Assembly: GCA_022818135.1 (NCBI GenBank)
Contig: JAFMSR010000018.1
Coordinates: 17,740,847 to 17,804,846, forward strand
From: Saxidomus purpurata
Lineage: Eukaryota > Mollusca > Bivalvia > Venerida > Veneridae
Length of the DNA: 64,000 bases
Direction: 5' to 3'
Below the pieces are notes generated by a model. It saw only the letters and a list, made by a program, of their open reading frames with translations. It had not been told where the DNA came from and did not search any database. Numbering within the stretch: position 1 is the first letter of the stretch; each line of letters opens with the position of its first letter. Position numbers and translations under genes: made by a program. Positions 31,925 to 44,402 of this stretch are shown in pieces.

Positions 31925-34865
31925 AGCAAAACAAAAACGTGTCCTACATCATCCAAACCAGTCCTCCAATCTTACAAAATATTTTTTTAAAAATTAAGAC
32001 AAAATGTTTCCGCTACATTAAAGCGTAGCCCCAATGTACGAGCCCCACCGGGATCACGGCCATTTCTCATCATATGACACAAGTACTTGTGTTTCTAGGA
32101 AGCAGATTCGGGAGTGACTCGATAAACTTCAAGTTTTTTTCTCAACCGAGCAAAAATAAATTAGAATAAACTAACCGTAACTGCACAAAGAGCCTTAAGA
32201 AATGAACCACAACGACATAGTCCAAGGGCAGTAAAAGAATTTCAGGGGAAATCAAAACAAAAAAGAGATACAAGAATTCTTCAAGTCCTGTTTTTGATAT
32301 TTCAACAAATCAAAGAACAATAAATCAAGTGGAACAATGACGAGTTGGCTGTCTTTAGAAATTGACATCCACATTGTGGCAACAAACAATTGTTACCGGT
32401 GGATAAGATCAATCAGAATATTGAATCTAGAAAGGGGAATAGCAGAAAATCATGATTTTTTTTATCAAATGCCAAAACATACAGCTTTGTATAACAAGGG
32501 AAATTAAACAAAAGTACATATTTTTCTCACATCATGCATACAAATATGTTGACAAATTGAAACTACCTCTTGTGAATGGTGATTTCTTCCGCCACAGATG
32601 TTTGAATTGTTCAGCATCAGAATACCTTGGATTAAGTTTTGCGCTTGTGTGATTGAACTAGTAGTCAAACCAAATATTGTGACAAAGAAAAGATATGAAA
32701 CAATGCTCTTTGCACCAAAAACAAAATTTTGTAACCATCAAACGGCAATATCTCATATATTCAGAACGATAGATCTGAAAGTAGACTGGTCAATACACTT
32801 GATGTAGACTGGGTTAATAAAACACTTAATATTCAAGTGAATATTATGTTAACCATTCAAGAATTTGAAAACAAACCATAAGAAAAACAATATTTAGTAT
32901 ATTCATTTTCTTCATATCAGCTCGTATATTTCAAGTAAAACTGACAATATGCCTTACTGCAATTAAATGAAATTAAGCGGGTTAGCTGTTTTGTATGATA
33001 ACCTTGAAAACTTACCCTGTGCTAGATTTCTGTAAATATTTAAAGAACTAAGAAAGCAGGTTTGCTAATACACAACACACTTTCATTTCTTTAAGAACAA
33101 ATGACATATTTCAGTTTCAAACCTTTGAAAGCTAACACTGCTACAATATGGAAGCAACCTTTTTTCATGTAAAAGTTTGACAACAGATTTCGGGCATTGT
33201 ATATGTAAAAAATGGACAAGCCGGTCTGCATAAAACGTATAAAGAAATAGGACATTGTTGCAGAAAAATGTGTTTGAAAAATAAAAATTAGAGCATAGTC
33301 AATTAGAACACAAAAGCCTGAAATTTGCTTGTAAGGAAATAGGTCAAAAATACAACACACGTAGCAATAAAAGCCTCAAAATAAGAACATATCAAAGCTT
33401 CGACACGCGCAGAGTTTAAATTGGTGCGTACAATATATCAGCGTAACTATGCTTTTTTCCTTGCCTAGTTATACATGATGTATTATAGCAAATTCTTTTT
33501 ATTATTAATCTTTGAAACGTTACTATTTAGTTGACTACCTCTTAATTAAAGCCACCGTTAGTTAGTACATTTTTTTATTTCCTCAAAATAAGAACAGCGA
33601 GCTGCCTAGGCAACTTGCGTAAGGTATGCAAAACCTTTTACTTGAGTGACTTATTCCATCGCTAGTTATATAATTTTTAACAGTGGAAGTTAGGGTCGAC
33701 TTTGGTTGAAACTTGTTCATGCCTTCATTTGACATAAAGATGTTTTATTTCAATTTTGTTATAAATTCTTTAAAGCTGCATATTAAAAAGCTTGAACCGT
33801 CACAAAAGAAATACTTGATGGAAATAAATGATTATTGCTATAACTGTCTTCCGCATCGTTGCTGTGCGTGCATCAGATAAAGGAGAAAGCAATGCAAACC
33901 CATTTATTAAGTTTATTCAATAATGCAGACAGGAAACAAAAAGAACTATTGTTTAATGTATAGGATATGGTAACAATATCGGATATAATTTCAAACAGTG
34001 TTTGATATAAGATCATTGCTTCAGAAGTGCAAATACAGGCATCCTAAAATAACATGTTTAGTGATTAAATAACAATAAAAGCGAAATTGAATCAACCATG
34101 TGTAACAGATTTCCAAAGATAACATTATAACAAAGGAAAATGTTGGTTTCAATCCTTCCCGAGCACGACAAATGGATGCATACAATGGAGCGGAACGAAA
34201 AACTACACACTTGGTTACAGAATCTTAGCTATTGGAAATGGACGAAACAGATTATTCGATGTATTCCATAGTAAACAATTTATGTTACAGCGAATACTAA
34301 CAAACATTGTACCACACATTTAACATTAACACATGAATGTAGCTGTTGCTAGTCTGACCGCGTGGAAATATATATTCAAGGACAAAAAGCAGACATTTGT
34401 GCAAAGCCAGAAATATTGAAATCTTAATAGAAGGCTTAAAATCAAACTCTCGTAAGCAAAAAATAAAAGAAATATGTGCACACGTTTTCAGACAGGATGA
34501 CCATTGCCCTATACACGGAACACATGTAGGCTGACGTTTTCAACACATCCGGGGAAACTGGAAGTAGCATGACGTCAGGTAGAGTGTTAACAAAGACACA
34601 AGTGTGTCTGCTCGGTGTGTATCAAAATATGCCAGCACTCCGAATATAACTGTATAAAGAATGTTGAGTGTTGAAAAATTCTTAACTGCAACTCAAGCCT
34701 TGAACTATACGCTAGAACAAACAGAAAAGGAATTCTCAAATATATAACAAATAAACATTTACACGTTCAATACAATATGGGATAGCTTAACAACCAAGGT
34801 TCAAAACACATAAATATACAAACAGACCAACAGCTAAAGATACAATATTTTGACTTGTTCGTTAT
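31925..34865 (+). repeat. Segmental tandem duplication A, unit 1
   Basis: Matches unit 2 (34905-37865) in order and orientation. Anchors are 'cctacat.atccaaacc' at about 31941, 'cgacatagtcca.g.gcagta' at about 32212, 'gaaattgacat.cacattgtggcaacaaac' at about 32358, 'aatttcagtttcaaac'-like at about 33105, 'aataatgcagacaggaaac' at about 33920 and 'aaaataacatgt' at about 34048. Diverged by roughly a quarter to a third by eye. Carries a SINE fragment that unit 2 lacks. Confidence 0.85.
32035..32173 (+). repeat. tRNA-derived SINE, copy 3 (5'-truncated)
   Basis: Begins near a degraded B box ('tacgagccccacc') and continues with the shared body: 'catatgacac', 'agtact', 'ggaagca', 'gggagtgactcgataa'. 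It ends 'aaattagaataaacta'. The A-box half is missing. It lies at the place where unit 2 of the duplication has a different repeat (34970-35235). Confidence 0.85.
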
Positions 34866-34904
34866 TGATACGTATATTTGCTTTTACGCAGTAAAGGAAA
34901 GTAA

Positions 34905-37865
34905 ACAAAAGTTTTTCCTACATTATCCAAACCTTAAGTCCTCCATCCCCCTAAGATATAAATAGACCCAGAAGTGCCATTATCGCTCTACTGGTCTGAC
35001 TGGAATGTTCTGAGTAAGTTTTGTAAAGATTTTATAGAATGTTATCAAGGAAAAGCTAGCAGATTTTACTGTGACCTTGACCTACTGACAAAGCAATTGG
35101 GAACATCTACACGTAACAAAAATCTTTATCAGCAAGTTTCATCAAAGTCAAATGAAAATTGCGACTTGTAGAACGTTATCAAGGAAATATTTACGGACAG
35201 ACGGACGACGGACAACTATGTCCAGTTGAGCTAAAATGAGAAAAAATGTCTCTACTACATAGAGAAAATGCTAGAACCAGCTGAACCGGGAGACGTTTTA
35301 ATCCGCAGATAGCGTTTATTGTAAGCAAATGTCTCTGTATTCAACCAAAAACCATTCAAAAAGCATATATAAACTGAACCACCACGACATAGTCCACGAG
35401 CAGTAATAGAATTTCAGGGGAAAACAAAACAAAAAAGAGATACAAGAATTAATCAAATTCTGTTCTTTATATTTCAACACATCAAAGAACCATAAATCAA
35501 GTGGTAGAAGGATGATTGGACTGTCTATAGAAATTGACATTCACATTGTGGCAACAAACAATTGTTACCAGTAGAGAGGATCAATCAGATTATCTAAGCC
35601 AGAGAGCCGAATCGCAAACGTCATGAAATTCTTTCACTAAAGGGTAAAAGACAAGGAAGTGAAAATATAGCACTTTGAACAAAAAAAAAAAAATTTCCTG
35701 ACATCATGCTTAGAAATACAATGTATGTTAACAGATTAAAAAAAATGCTGGTGCATTGTGATAGTTTACTGCACAGATGTTTGCAGTTTTCACCATTAAA
35801 CGACTTTGGATCCAGTTTTGTGTGTGGGTGTGGACCAGTCATTATGATAGGTATTGTGGACATAACTACTCTTTTCACACAAATCATGATTTTGTTACCA
35901 TAAGAAGTGAATATCGGAAAAGTAGGCTTATCATCAAACATGATATTAACAGAGCTCATTTGTAAAATTCAATACGACTGCTTAAGTGACAGTGAACATC
36001 ATGGTATCACTTCAATTAATTTAAAGACAAGAAGAGAAAACTATTTCATGGTATTGATAAATTTAATGCACAAACATTTTATATATTTCAATATTCCTGA
36101 GAATGAAGGGTTACACGTATGACAGTTTAAAAAAACCTATTTGTGTGCTGTAAATATTCAGAGAACGAATAAAAAGACGTTTGCTCATAAACAGAACACT
36201 GTCTGTTCTATATGTACGAATGATAAATTTCAGTTTCAAACATTTGAATACTGCGATAATGGAACAACCTTGTAAAATATAAAAATGTAAATTTCGAGAC
36301 TTGGCAATATAAAAATTAAGAACATTGAGTCGAGGAAATATGTAAAGAAAAAAGACAAAACCGAGGAAAACTGGGAAAATGTATGGAAATATAAGACCAT
36401 GATCAATTAGGAAAAAAAACCTGTAAAATATGTATTGAAAGGAACAGAAAATATACACAAATCAATTAAAACGTATCACACAAGAAATAAGCGCGTTAGA
36501 TATACTTAAACGCTCTTATAAACTTTATCTAAATAATCCTTACACTATTTTATTTGGTGTATCATGGTTGTTGGTTAATCAAGTAAAAATAAATCTTTCC
36601 AATTTTAAGAAATAAAATTATGCCTTAAACAAGTTTGCAATACTTATTACTCAAAGATTTATCAATATTTGTGTTGAATTCCTTAATTCCTTCAAAATAC
36701 TCTGATAAATTTATTTTAAAAGTACCGCAGAATATACTAGTAGTAAGTATATGAAAAACCTACTGCGTATGTGACTTATTCTACCTGTTTGCATGAAATT
36801 TCGTACAAGTTCTTTTATAAAAAATCATTCCCATACCTTAAACTAGATCTATTGAAGTTTTGAGTTCTGTTTATGGTCATCATGAGGTAACATGTACTAA
36901 GTAAGCCCGAATTAATGGGTGCACTATATACCAAACGGAAATGAAACAGTAATCATAAGTGAATTTTAAACTAATATTTTTTTACCTTTGTTTAACATAA
37001 CACATTTTTATTTTAAATATCTATCAAGTTATCTTAACAGATGTATATAGTTTGAATCGTAACAAGCGCTTTCAGAAGAAACTACTTGACGATAATAAAT
37101 GATTATTACTAATATCTACTTCAGCATCGATGCTGTGCTTCAGATAAAAGGGAAAACAATACAAACCCATTTATAAAGTTGACTCAATAATGCAGACAGG
37201 AAACGAAATGAATTCTCGTATTGCAACAATGTCGGACATAATTGCAAACGGTGTTTGAAGTAACATCTTTGCTTGAGTAGTGCAAATAAAAGCATCCTAA
37301 AATAACATGTATATCGATTACTTAAACAATGTAAGCGAAATTGAATAACCATGTGAAACAGATACACAAGGATCACCTTATGACAAAAAAGGTCCGTTAT
37401 CAAGAAAAATGGTTGCTTCAGAACGAAATACTTCTCACATCTTGGTAAAATTGCTGAGCTATGCAAAAAAACATGAAACAGAATATACGATGTACGCAAT
37501 CTATAAAGATTTATGTTACAGAATATGAGAAGTAACAAATCACAACACACATTATACCATAACCTTTACATGGACATAAACGTCCTGTCACACATAACGT
37601 CAGCCTTATCACTTGAAATTATACGACGGAACAAAAGTTTAAGGATTGCTCATGTATATAGCAAACGCGCGCACTCACGGGTAATGTTTCCAGCAAACCA
37701 TGCTTATTAGTAAATGAAAGGAAAATAAAAATGAACAGTATTCATTATAGATACATATACTTATGCACCAACATTTGTATTAAACGTAAATACTGGACAT
37801 TTCTTTTATCAAAATATGTAAAACCAAGAAATACAGATAAAATATTTTGCCTGCTTTTGTACATC
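34905..37865 (+). repeat. Segmental tandem duplication A, unit 2
   Basis: Second copy of 31925-34865; see that entry for anchors (here at about 34918, 35385, 35529, 36227, 37187 and 37298). Minus-strand frames at 33091-33360 and 36111-36458 occupy the same place in both units and stay open in the same phase. They lack an ATG at the called start and are not annotated as genes. Confidence 0.85.
34970..35235 (+). repeat. Bivalve-type interspersed repeat with 'gagctaaaa' end
   Basis: Body blocks are 'aagattttatagaatgttatcaaggaaa', 'tgaccttgacct' and 'gtttcatcaaagtcaaatg'. It ends 'acggacagacggacgacgga', then 'ttgagctaaaa', the same type of end as at 12100-12185. Present only in unit 2 of the duplication. 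The 65-codon frame at 34974-35171 is part of it. Confidence 0.75.
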
Positions 37866-40672
37866 AACCACCGAAAATAAAACCATGACATAAAATTCAA
37901 AACACTTAATCAAGTGAAGCTACTCTAACATAACTCTAACTTTCAACTGTAAAGTACGGTTTTTATCGTATAAATGTCCAGTAACTTAGTCTAACTTGTG
38001 AAAGCAATGCGGAAAAAATGTAGAAAGAATAGTCAAAAGGTAAAACAACAGTGTATGGTTTTAGTTACAAGGCACATGTTATTCGCACGTTTGCAATAAA
38101 ATTGTTAAACACCGAAATTTATAACAACTTGTGTACCATTAAGGACTGATGAAATAAGCTGTTTCAGAGTTTAACAGTTTAACATTATTTCATTATTTGT
38201 GATGGCTTATAACTGTGGTGCTTTATAATGACGGTGCTTAGATTTGGCGCAACCGATGCTGACCATCAATATACATGTAGCCAAAATAAAAAAAACCGCC
38301 TATATAGTACTTATACAGTATCTAAATGTGATTATTTTTATAAATCTCAGTCAATAAGATAATAAAACACTAACGAACTTTGAAAACCTTAATTTCCATT
38401 TTAGAAAAAAAAATGTTTTCATGTTCTTTGATCTTAAAGTATAGAATAGAGAGCAACTTCCTCTTAAAGAGTTTTGCACAGCTTCAGGTATCTCTATAAG
38501 ATAATATCAGAGATTTAGATATAAGAGATGCGGGTTTTCTTGTGCAAAAGAAATTGATGTTAGTTTTCAATGATAAATGCATTAGATATCTAAGGTGATC
38601 TTGATTCATTCTTCAGTGAAACTAACATGATAAATCATCTGAAGCATTGACATGAGATGGATATTCAGTAATTCACACACCCTTACAAACAGAGCAACAT
38701 GAGACATAGAAAACGAAGGATGTGCTTTGCAAGAATTTGAAATAACGTAACATAAATGTTAAACTGGGGATAGAGCAATTTTTATAATGTGTTAGTATAG
38801 AAACTCTTAAAGAACTTATTAGAAATTAATGTCTAAGTTTCGACGATTGACATGATATCGGCCATTTGAATAAAAATGGTCGTCTGTTATGTGTATGTAT
38901 AATAACCTTTAAAAGAACTTAAAGAAATGTCCAGATCTCCACAAATCACTTGATATCGGTCTTCTTAATGAATTTTGTTGTCACTTAAACTTTAATTATC
39001 GTGTGTATGTACAGAACATTATATTTTAAAAGAACAAAAAGAAAAATCTGGATAACCTCTGATGGATATATTGGTCATTTAAATGAAATTTGTTGTCACT
39101 CAAATTATGTCTTTCCAGTGGGATAACAGTCTACTGGAAGCTAGAAATGAACAATATATAAATACTTTAATGGCTTCCTTGCTGAAGAAGTTTGTCTGTT
39201 TTCAGGTCTCTCAGAATAGGATTTAAATTCCTGTTTTATTTCTCCTGTTTACACAACTTTGGTGTCGGTTAACCACAAAGCTTCGGAACGGCAGAAAAGT
39301 GATCCAAAATAGATATAGAGAGGAGAAATTCTGGGATATGAATCAGTTAAATGATAGTTGAAGATGCGAAAATCCAATTTCTTAAAAGCTTTTATAGTTG
39401 CCGCTATTGTCCTTAAAATGCGTATTTCTAAGCTCTAATGAATATTTCTTATTATGAAAAAGTTCTATAGCGAAAAACTGTTCAAGTTTTTTGTATTTGA
39501 CTATTTTAAAATATAGTAGTTATAAAGTGTATAAAGAGTGATTTTTTGTGGAAAGATCTAATATTTGAATTAGAATGTTTAAAAAAGTTACTTCTTCTAT
39601 GATTGTTCAGTATGTACAAACATATTCTAACTAAATGATTTTGCTGGTCCCAGGATTGATTTTTTCTCATTAGTGACACCTTTTTTTTTTGGCAGGGGAA
39701 GTAATCAGACTTGCAGCACTACGTCTGATGTGAGTAGATGCCTGTTTTACAAATAAACAGTCAAAATTATGTGAATGTAAGTGTAGAATATTATAAATAT
39801 ATTATACATTTGACTTAGGTTTAATTTTAATAAAAACTGCATTTATTATTTATTATCGATTATTGTACAAGAAAATAAAGTTTTTCTGCTTCGGTTTAGG
39901 AAAGTCATTATTGTTGGACAGTAAACTGCAATACATTTGTATAACAGTAAACACACAATATTCATAAAGACAATAATCTCACATCAAGACCCACATTATT
40001 CATTGGGATGGCACCAATTTCCCGCTGTAGCGAAATATTTTATGTATGGGAAACATCCATGATTACAAATTAACAATATCATTTGTTATCAAGACATCAT
40101 TTACCGCCTGAATTGTTTATAAAATACTTATAATTAATTATTGTCAATTTTAAAATTTTAAGAATAAATACATTTCGTTGGACTGTCTTTTTATTCTCAT
40201 GATTTTTCCAGTACTGAATATGAAGTATATAATAATATAAAAACAAAGTTTTCAGTTACTGCTCTTGAATGATCTACTTTAACAGCTTGGAAGTATTGAT
40301 ACTAATTCAATTTTGTAAGACACTTCCAATGGCAGCCCATATCGATGTTAATGTCGCAAGGCAAAGAGCTCAAATCTAGTTTTTAACACACAATTTTGAA
40401 AAAGAAAAACAAATTTGACTGAAAATGCACACGTAACTGACCATAACTGATAATGCCAATAAACTAGTATGTCCAGGTAAAGTTTCTAGCAAACCATTAT
40501 GAGACTAATCCATAACTGTACACAGCTTGCAAGGAAGTGTTCAAGACATTTATTTGTTCGAAAATCTAATTAATGCCATTGACTTACATTAACAGGCGTA
40601 AGGTCAATGAATTACGACAATGTCACCTATGTTCTAACACAATACCACATAACTGACTTAACAACAGAGCAT
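37866..40672. other. AT-rich stretch, nothing recognised
   Basis: No frame of interest, RNA gene or repeat shared with the rest of the window was seen. Confidence 0.4.
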
Positions 40673-41570
40673 AATCAAAGCGCTGTGAGCGCTGAAGGCC
40701 TGGGGGCTATAGATTAACTCCCCTAAAACAACTTTTGACCTTCGTGATTTACGTGAACCTTCCTCACGCGGTAATTTTAGGGCGAACTTTAGTATATGAC
40801 ACGGAGATTCACAAATATATGGGTGGGGGGAAATTTTTTTTTAAAAAAAAAGGCACGAAAGAAAAATAATAACCACATGGTCAACATTGTTTGACAGACA
40901 AAGTCTCTGTGCTTTTTCAACTTCAAGCGATTCTAATGATGTGGATCGAGATCATTGTATACCAAGACAAGACCTTGAAACAGAAATAGACAAAGCATCC
41001 TTCAATTAAAATACAATATGTCCAATGTGTATACGCAATGACTTGGTTACCTTGTAGTTGTATCCGTAAACCACTGGATATTAAAGCACGTCCGAAAATG
41101 GCGGGTGATTTTGACAAGTGAGTTCCTTCACGGGATGTACGTTCGTATCTTTTTAAAGTTTATTTTTAGGTAAATATATATGCTTGTTCGTAATTAAGAA
41201 AGTTGTCAATGAAATAACTTCAGAAATTTGAAAACAAACTACAAACTCTTATATCGAATTCCGTACGTTTCCGAAAGCTCCGTAACATATCCGCACTTTT
41301 CGTAATAAAATATGATTATCTTCCGTAATCAGCTAAAGTGAGAATTTCAAAACGAAAAATTTGTAATGGGCTCGTAGCTATAGACCTTTCTGCAATCGTT
41401 TGAAGTTGTATGTACTGTTTTTATTTGTATATGTTCTTATTGTATGCGACTTCAAACAAATATTGATCTTGTCTGTCTTGATCTTCCCCAACCTTTTCTT
41501 TTTCGCTAAAAGCACAGTAAATTTTAGCAGTGTTTGAACGATGGGATGCCTAGTCCCCAGGCCAAAAACG
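40673..41570 (+). mobile_element. Dispersed element D, copy 1
   Basis: 898 bp matching 62940-63983 end to end: starts 'aatcaaagcgctgtgagcgc', 'gaaggcctgggggctatag'; ends 'tccccaggccaaaaacg'. GGCCTGGGG near the start is inverted as CCCCAGGCC at the end, a short terminal inverted repeat. It also holds 'AGCGCTgtgAGCGCT'. A homopolymer run at 40821-40852 looks like a sequencing artefact. No protein recognised; superfamily unknown. Confidence 0.8.
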
Positions 41571-41649
41571 AAAATTTATACTGGAATCAGTTTTTGAACT
41601 TTGTGACACGAACAAGGCAGCAGCAGTTTCAGCAGTCTCGTTTCAGAAG

Positions 41650-42058
41650 ATAAATTTATCATACATGAGGTTGAACGATGACGCCGTTCTTAGAGAATAT
41701 TCCCGTCTACATGTAGTTTTACCGAAAATAATAAAACACGTAATATTGTTTGAAGGGTGACGTCGTTCTTAGTGGATCTTCTCTATTAGATGAGAGCTTT
41801 GTCGAAGCTATAAGATACGTAATATTGTTTAAACGATGACGCCGGTCTTAGAGGATATTTTCTTCTACATGGGGCTTCATCGAAGATATAAAACACTTAT
41901 TATTGGTTGAACGATGATGCCGCACTTAGAGGATTTTTTTTTTCCCCCGGGGCCCCCGCCAAAAAAAAAAAAAACTTTTTTTTTGTTTGACGGTGCCGTA
42001 CTTAGAGGACATTTCCTTCTACATGAGGGCTTTGCCGAAGATATGAAATGTGGTTATT
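41650..42058 (+). repeat. 79-bp minisatellite, about five units
   Basis: Units start TTGAACGATGACGCCGTTCT or close variants at 41671, 41750, 41829, 41907 and 41987. Each continues 'cttagaggatattt.cttctacatgagg.ctttg.cgaagatataaaacac'. The fourth unit is damaged at 41934-41984 by T-run, C/G-run and A-run sequence that looks like a consensus error. Confidence 0.93.
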
Positions 42059-43320
42059 AAATAGTTAACTTTTATATAATTTTGATATTTGCAACTGTAT
42101 ATACGGTTTTTAATTGTCGGAAGTATCTTTAACGGTGACGGTGATAGCCGGATCCTTCAAAACCGTTTGCTGGTACACAGGGAAAATGATAGTAAAATTA
42201 TTGCACTTTCGAAATGCTACTTAAATATTAACAGTTATCTATATCGATTTTCATTTTATAAATGCATTATCAACTTATTTGTATAAAGAGTCATCAACAT
42301 ACATGTTGTTTCTTTGTTTTCAAATCCTGCGGCCCGCAATAACCGGCATACAGTTTTTCTTACCAACATATCTTTTTTTGCATTGAAATATATAGACATT
42401 TCTCTCTCATGTCAAAGCCCTAACTATTGGAAAAAATAACTGAACTTACATGTCAGTTGTGAAGAAATTGTGTCAATATGGAAATGAGTCTTGCTTTTGT
42501 AAAGAAATGGGAACATTGGATTTGACTGGAGAGACGGACCAACAGTAACTTTTCTTTTTCCTGTAATTTAGACCTATAGCTATATTTATTTATATTTTTT
42601 GTGATTTTCTTTCTAACAAAAACAAAAACAAGTTTTTAGACCAACATCAGTTATTAGAGTCTTTCTAAACTAAATCGTTCTTTACCCATAGTTCCATTGA
42701 ATTCTTACTAAATTGTCCTACCTATGAATCTACTGGATGAGTTTCGATGATATGAATTCTTTGGTAGAAAAGGCTCTCTAGTTTCAGAAAATGGACTAAA
42801 ACATTAAAAAAATAAGCTCCTTCCGTCAAACTTTTAAAAGACTTTAAGTCTTAGATTATCAACCAAACCTTATTATTATACACACAATTCTTATTTCCTA
42901 TGAAAAACAACTTTCTCCCAGGCAAAATCTAGCCTGTTATTATACTAAAACCGATGAGAATTGATCATCATAAAACCTTTCCGGACACTCTTAACGTTGA
43001 TGTATTACCTTGGTAGAAAGGATAGCTGATATTTTATCAAGTACGACTTTAACGTTCAAACATACAAAACATTCAAGATTACCAGTGGTATCAGTAAAGA
43101 TTTTAAAAACATCTCCCCATTCCAATGTTAACCAGGTACATGAAAATAACACGTGTAAACAAATTTGCCAGCAGACAATCCATTAGTAAAGTAATCCAAT
43201 AGTAAGGCAAAATTGCACAAACTTCTGTCAAATAGTTTGACAGATGGTAAAAATAAGACAGACGGAGGACGAATGCTGAGTAATCAAAAACGCTCTAATT
43301 GAAAATATGGACATTTGAAC
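42059..43320. other. AT-rich stretch, nothing recognised
   Basis: No exon or RNA gene seen. 'acagacggaggacgaatgctgag' at about 43257 resembles the tail of the bivalve-type repeats, but no body could be followed upstream. Confidence 0.4.
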
Positions 43321-43759
43321 TTAAAGTGGAATTAAGCACATTTTTTAAAGAAAAGATCCAGCTGAAACAGGTGTGTGTAAAAAAGGTAGAGGAAATGATA
43401 GCTTTTAACCAAATACACCAAACTCTTCCTGCTACCAGTACGAAATAAACTTTAACAAACTTTCCAAATATTACTTTTCCTATTTTGACTGGGAGAGTCA
43501 ATTTAAGAAAAAAACAAATGCACAGGTTGCTTCACGCGAAGTTGCTTTCCAACAAATCTCACAAGTGAGATCACTGTGAAGGAAGGAACTATTATTTGAT
43601 TTGTCCAATATTTTCATTTCTAAAGCACCAGCTTCAAATACTAATGCAGCATTATCATTAGTTTAACACATTTAAATGCACAGCAACCGAAAATTGCTTT
43701 TATAAAACTGTCACCAAATATACACTTTGTGCAGTAAGATGAGCATAATGTCACTTTAA
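43321..43759 (+). mobile_element. TTAA-flanked MITE, copy 3 (full length)
   Basis: Starts TTAAAGTGGAATTAAGCACA and ends TGAGCATAATGTCACTTTAA. Over the outer 21 bp the two ends agree at 17 positions. The body is as in copy 1, but the (CCA)n(CAA)n run is replaced by other sequence. The 68-codon minus frame at 43295-43501 is not a gene. Confidence 0.88.
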
Positions 43760-43918
43760 ACTGTGAACGCCATTGCTTATTTAAATGCAATGGCTACAGA
43801 GCTAAAGCAGTATTAATAATAATGAAACATATGGCAAACAAATACATATAATAACAAGCTTTTGGGCAAACCAAAATACATAACTTTGCCCACAGTTGAC
43901 TCGAATCCCTGAATTTGA

Positions 43919-44083
43919 TTGGTCAGTTCCAGTACAAGCTTTCATGCATCAGCTAGTCAAATCTATTATAATTTCAAGAGCAAGGTCGCATCGGCTAAAT
44001 CGGTCCCAAAACATACAGAAGTTCTAAAAGCAGGAATATTGCGTGAATTTTACAAAAGAACGGAATACAACGTGCTAAAAATT
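43919..44083 (+). CDS. Weak candidate exon, unknown product
   Basis: Open frame with a protein-like composition (IYYNFKSKVASAK, HTEVLKAGILREFYKR, EYNVLKI). It runs straight into ATT|GTAAGT, an exact consensus donor at 44083/44084. A possible acceptor is the AG at 43931-43932 ('ggtcagttccag'), with a weak pyrimidine tract. No ATG and no recognised domain. GC is slightly higher than the surroundings. An exon-like open frame of this length can arise by chance in AT-rich DNA. Confidence 0.22.
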
Positions 44084-44203
44084 GTAAGTGCAAACAATAT
44101 CACTTTTCATAATATTTTGATACTTTAATCGTAAATCATACATGGAATGTACATAAAATGCTACTTCTATGGTATTTAGTACGTATTAGATGTAAACACT
44201 TAC

Positions 44204-44330
44204 ACGAGGCCGTAATACGCCTCTTCTCCACAACTTCAGCAGGATTTTCCATTGATTCAATTTTATGAAGTGCATTTATGAATTCCACTTCTCGTGCTTG
44301 AAAGCATAATTTGAATTTGTGATTGGACTC
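44204..44330 (-). CDS. Weak candidate exon, unknown product
   Basis: Minus-strand frame reading AREVEFINALHKIESM, then ENPAEVVEKRRITAS. It ends at T|GTAAGT, a consensus donor at 44204/44203. Possible acceptors are AG at about 44297-44298 ('gctttcaag') or near 44330 ('ttcgcaaag'). The peptide is charged and helix-like, unlike the hydrophobic translations typical of this window. It converges with the plus-strand candidate 120 bp away, so at most one is likely to be real. Family not recognised. Confidence 0.25.
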
Positions 44331-44402
44331 TTTGCGAAAATGTAACGGTAAACATCTTGTATCGTAAACATTAAAACTGTAATATGAAACATTTTGTAAC
44401 AC

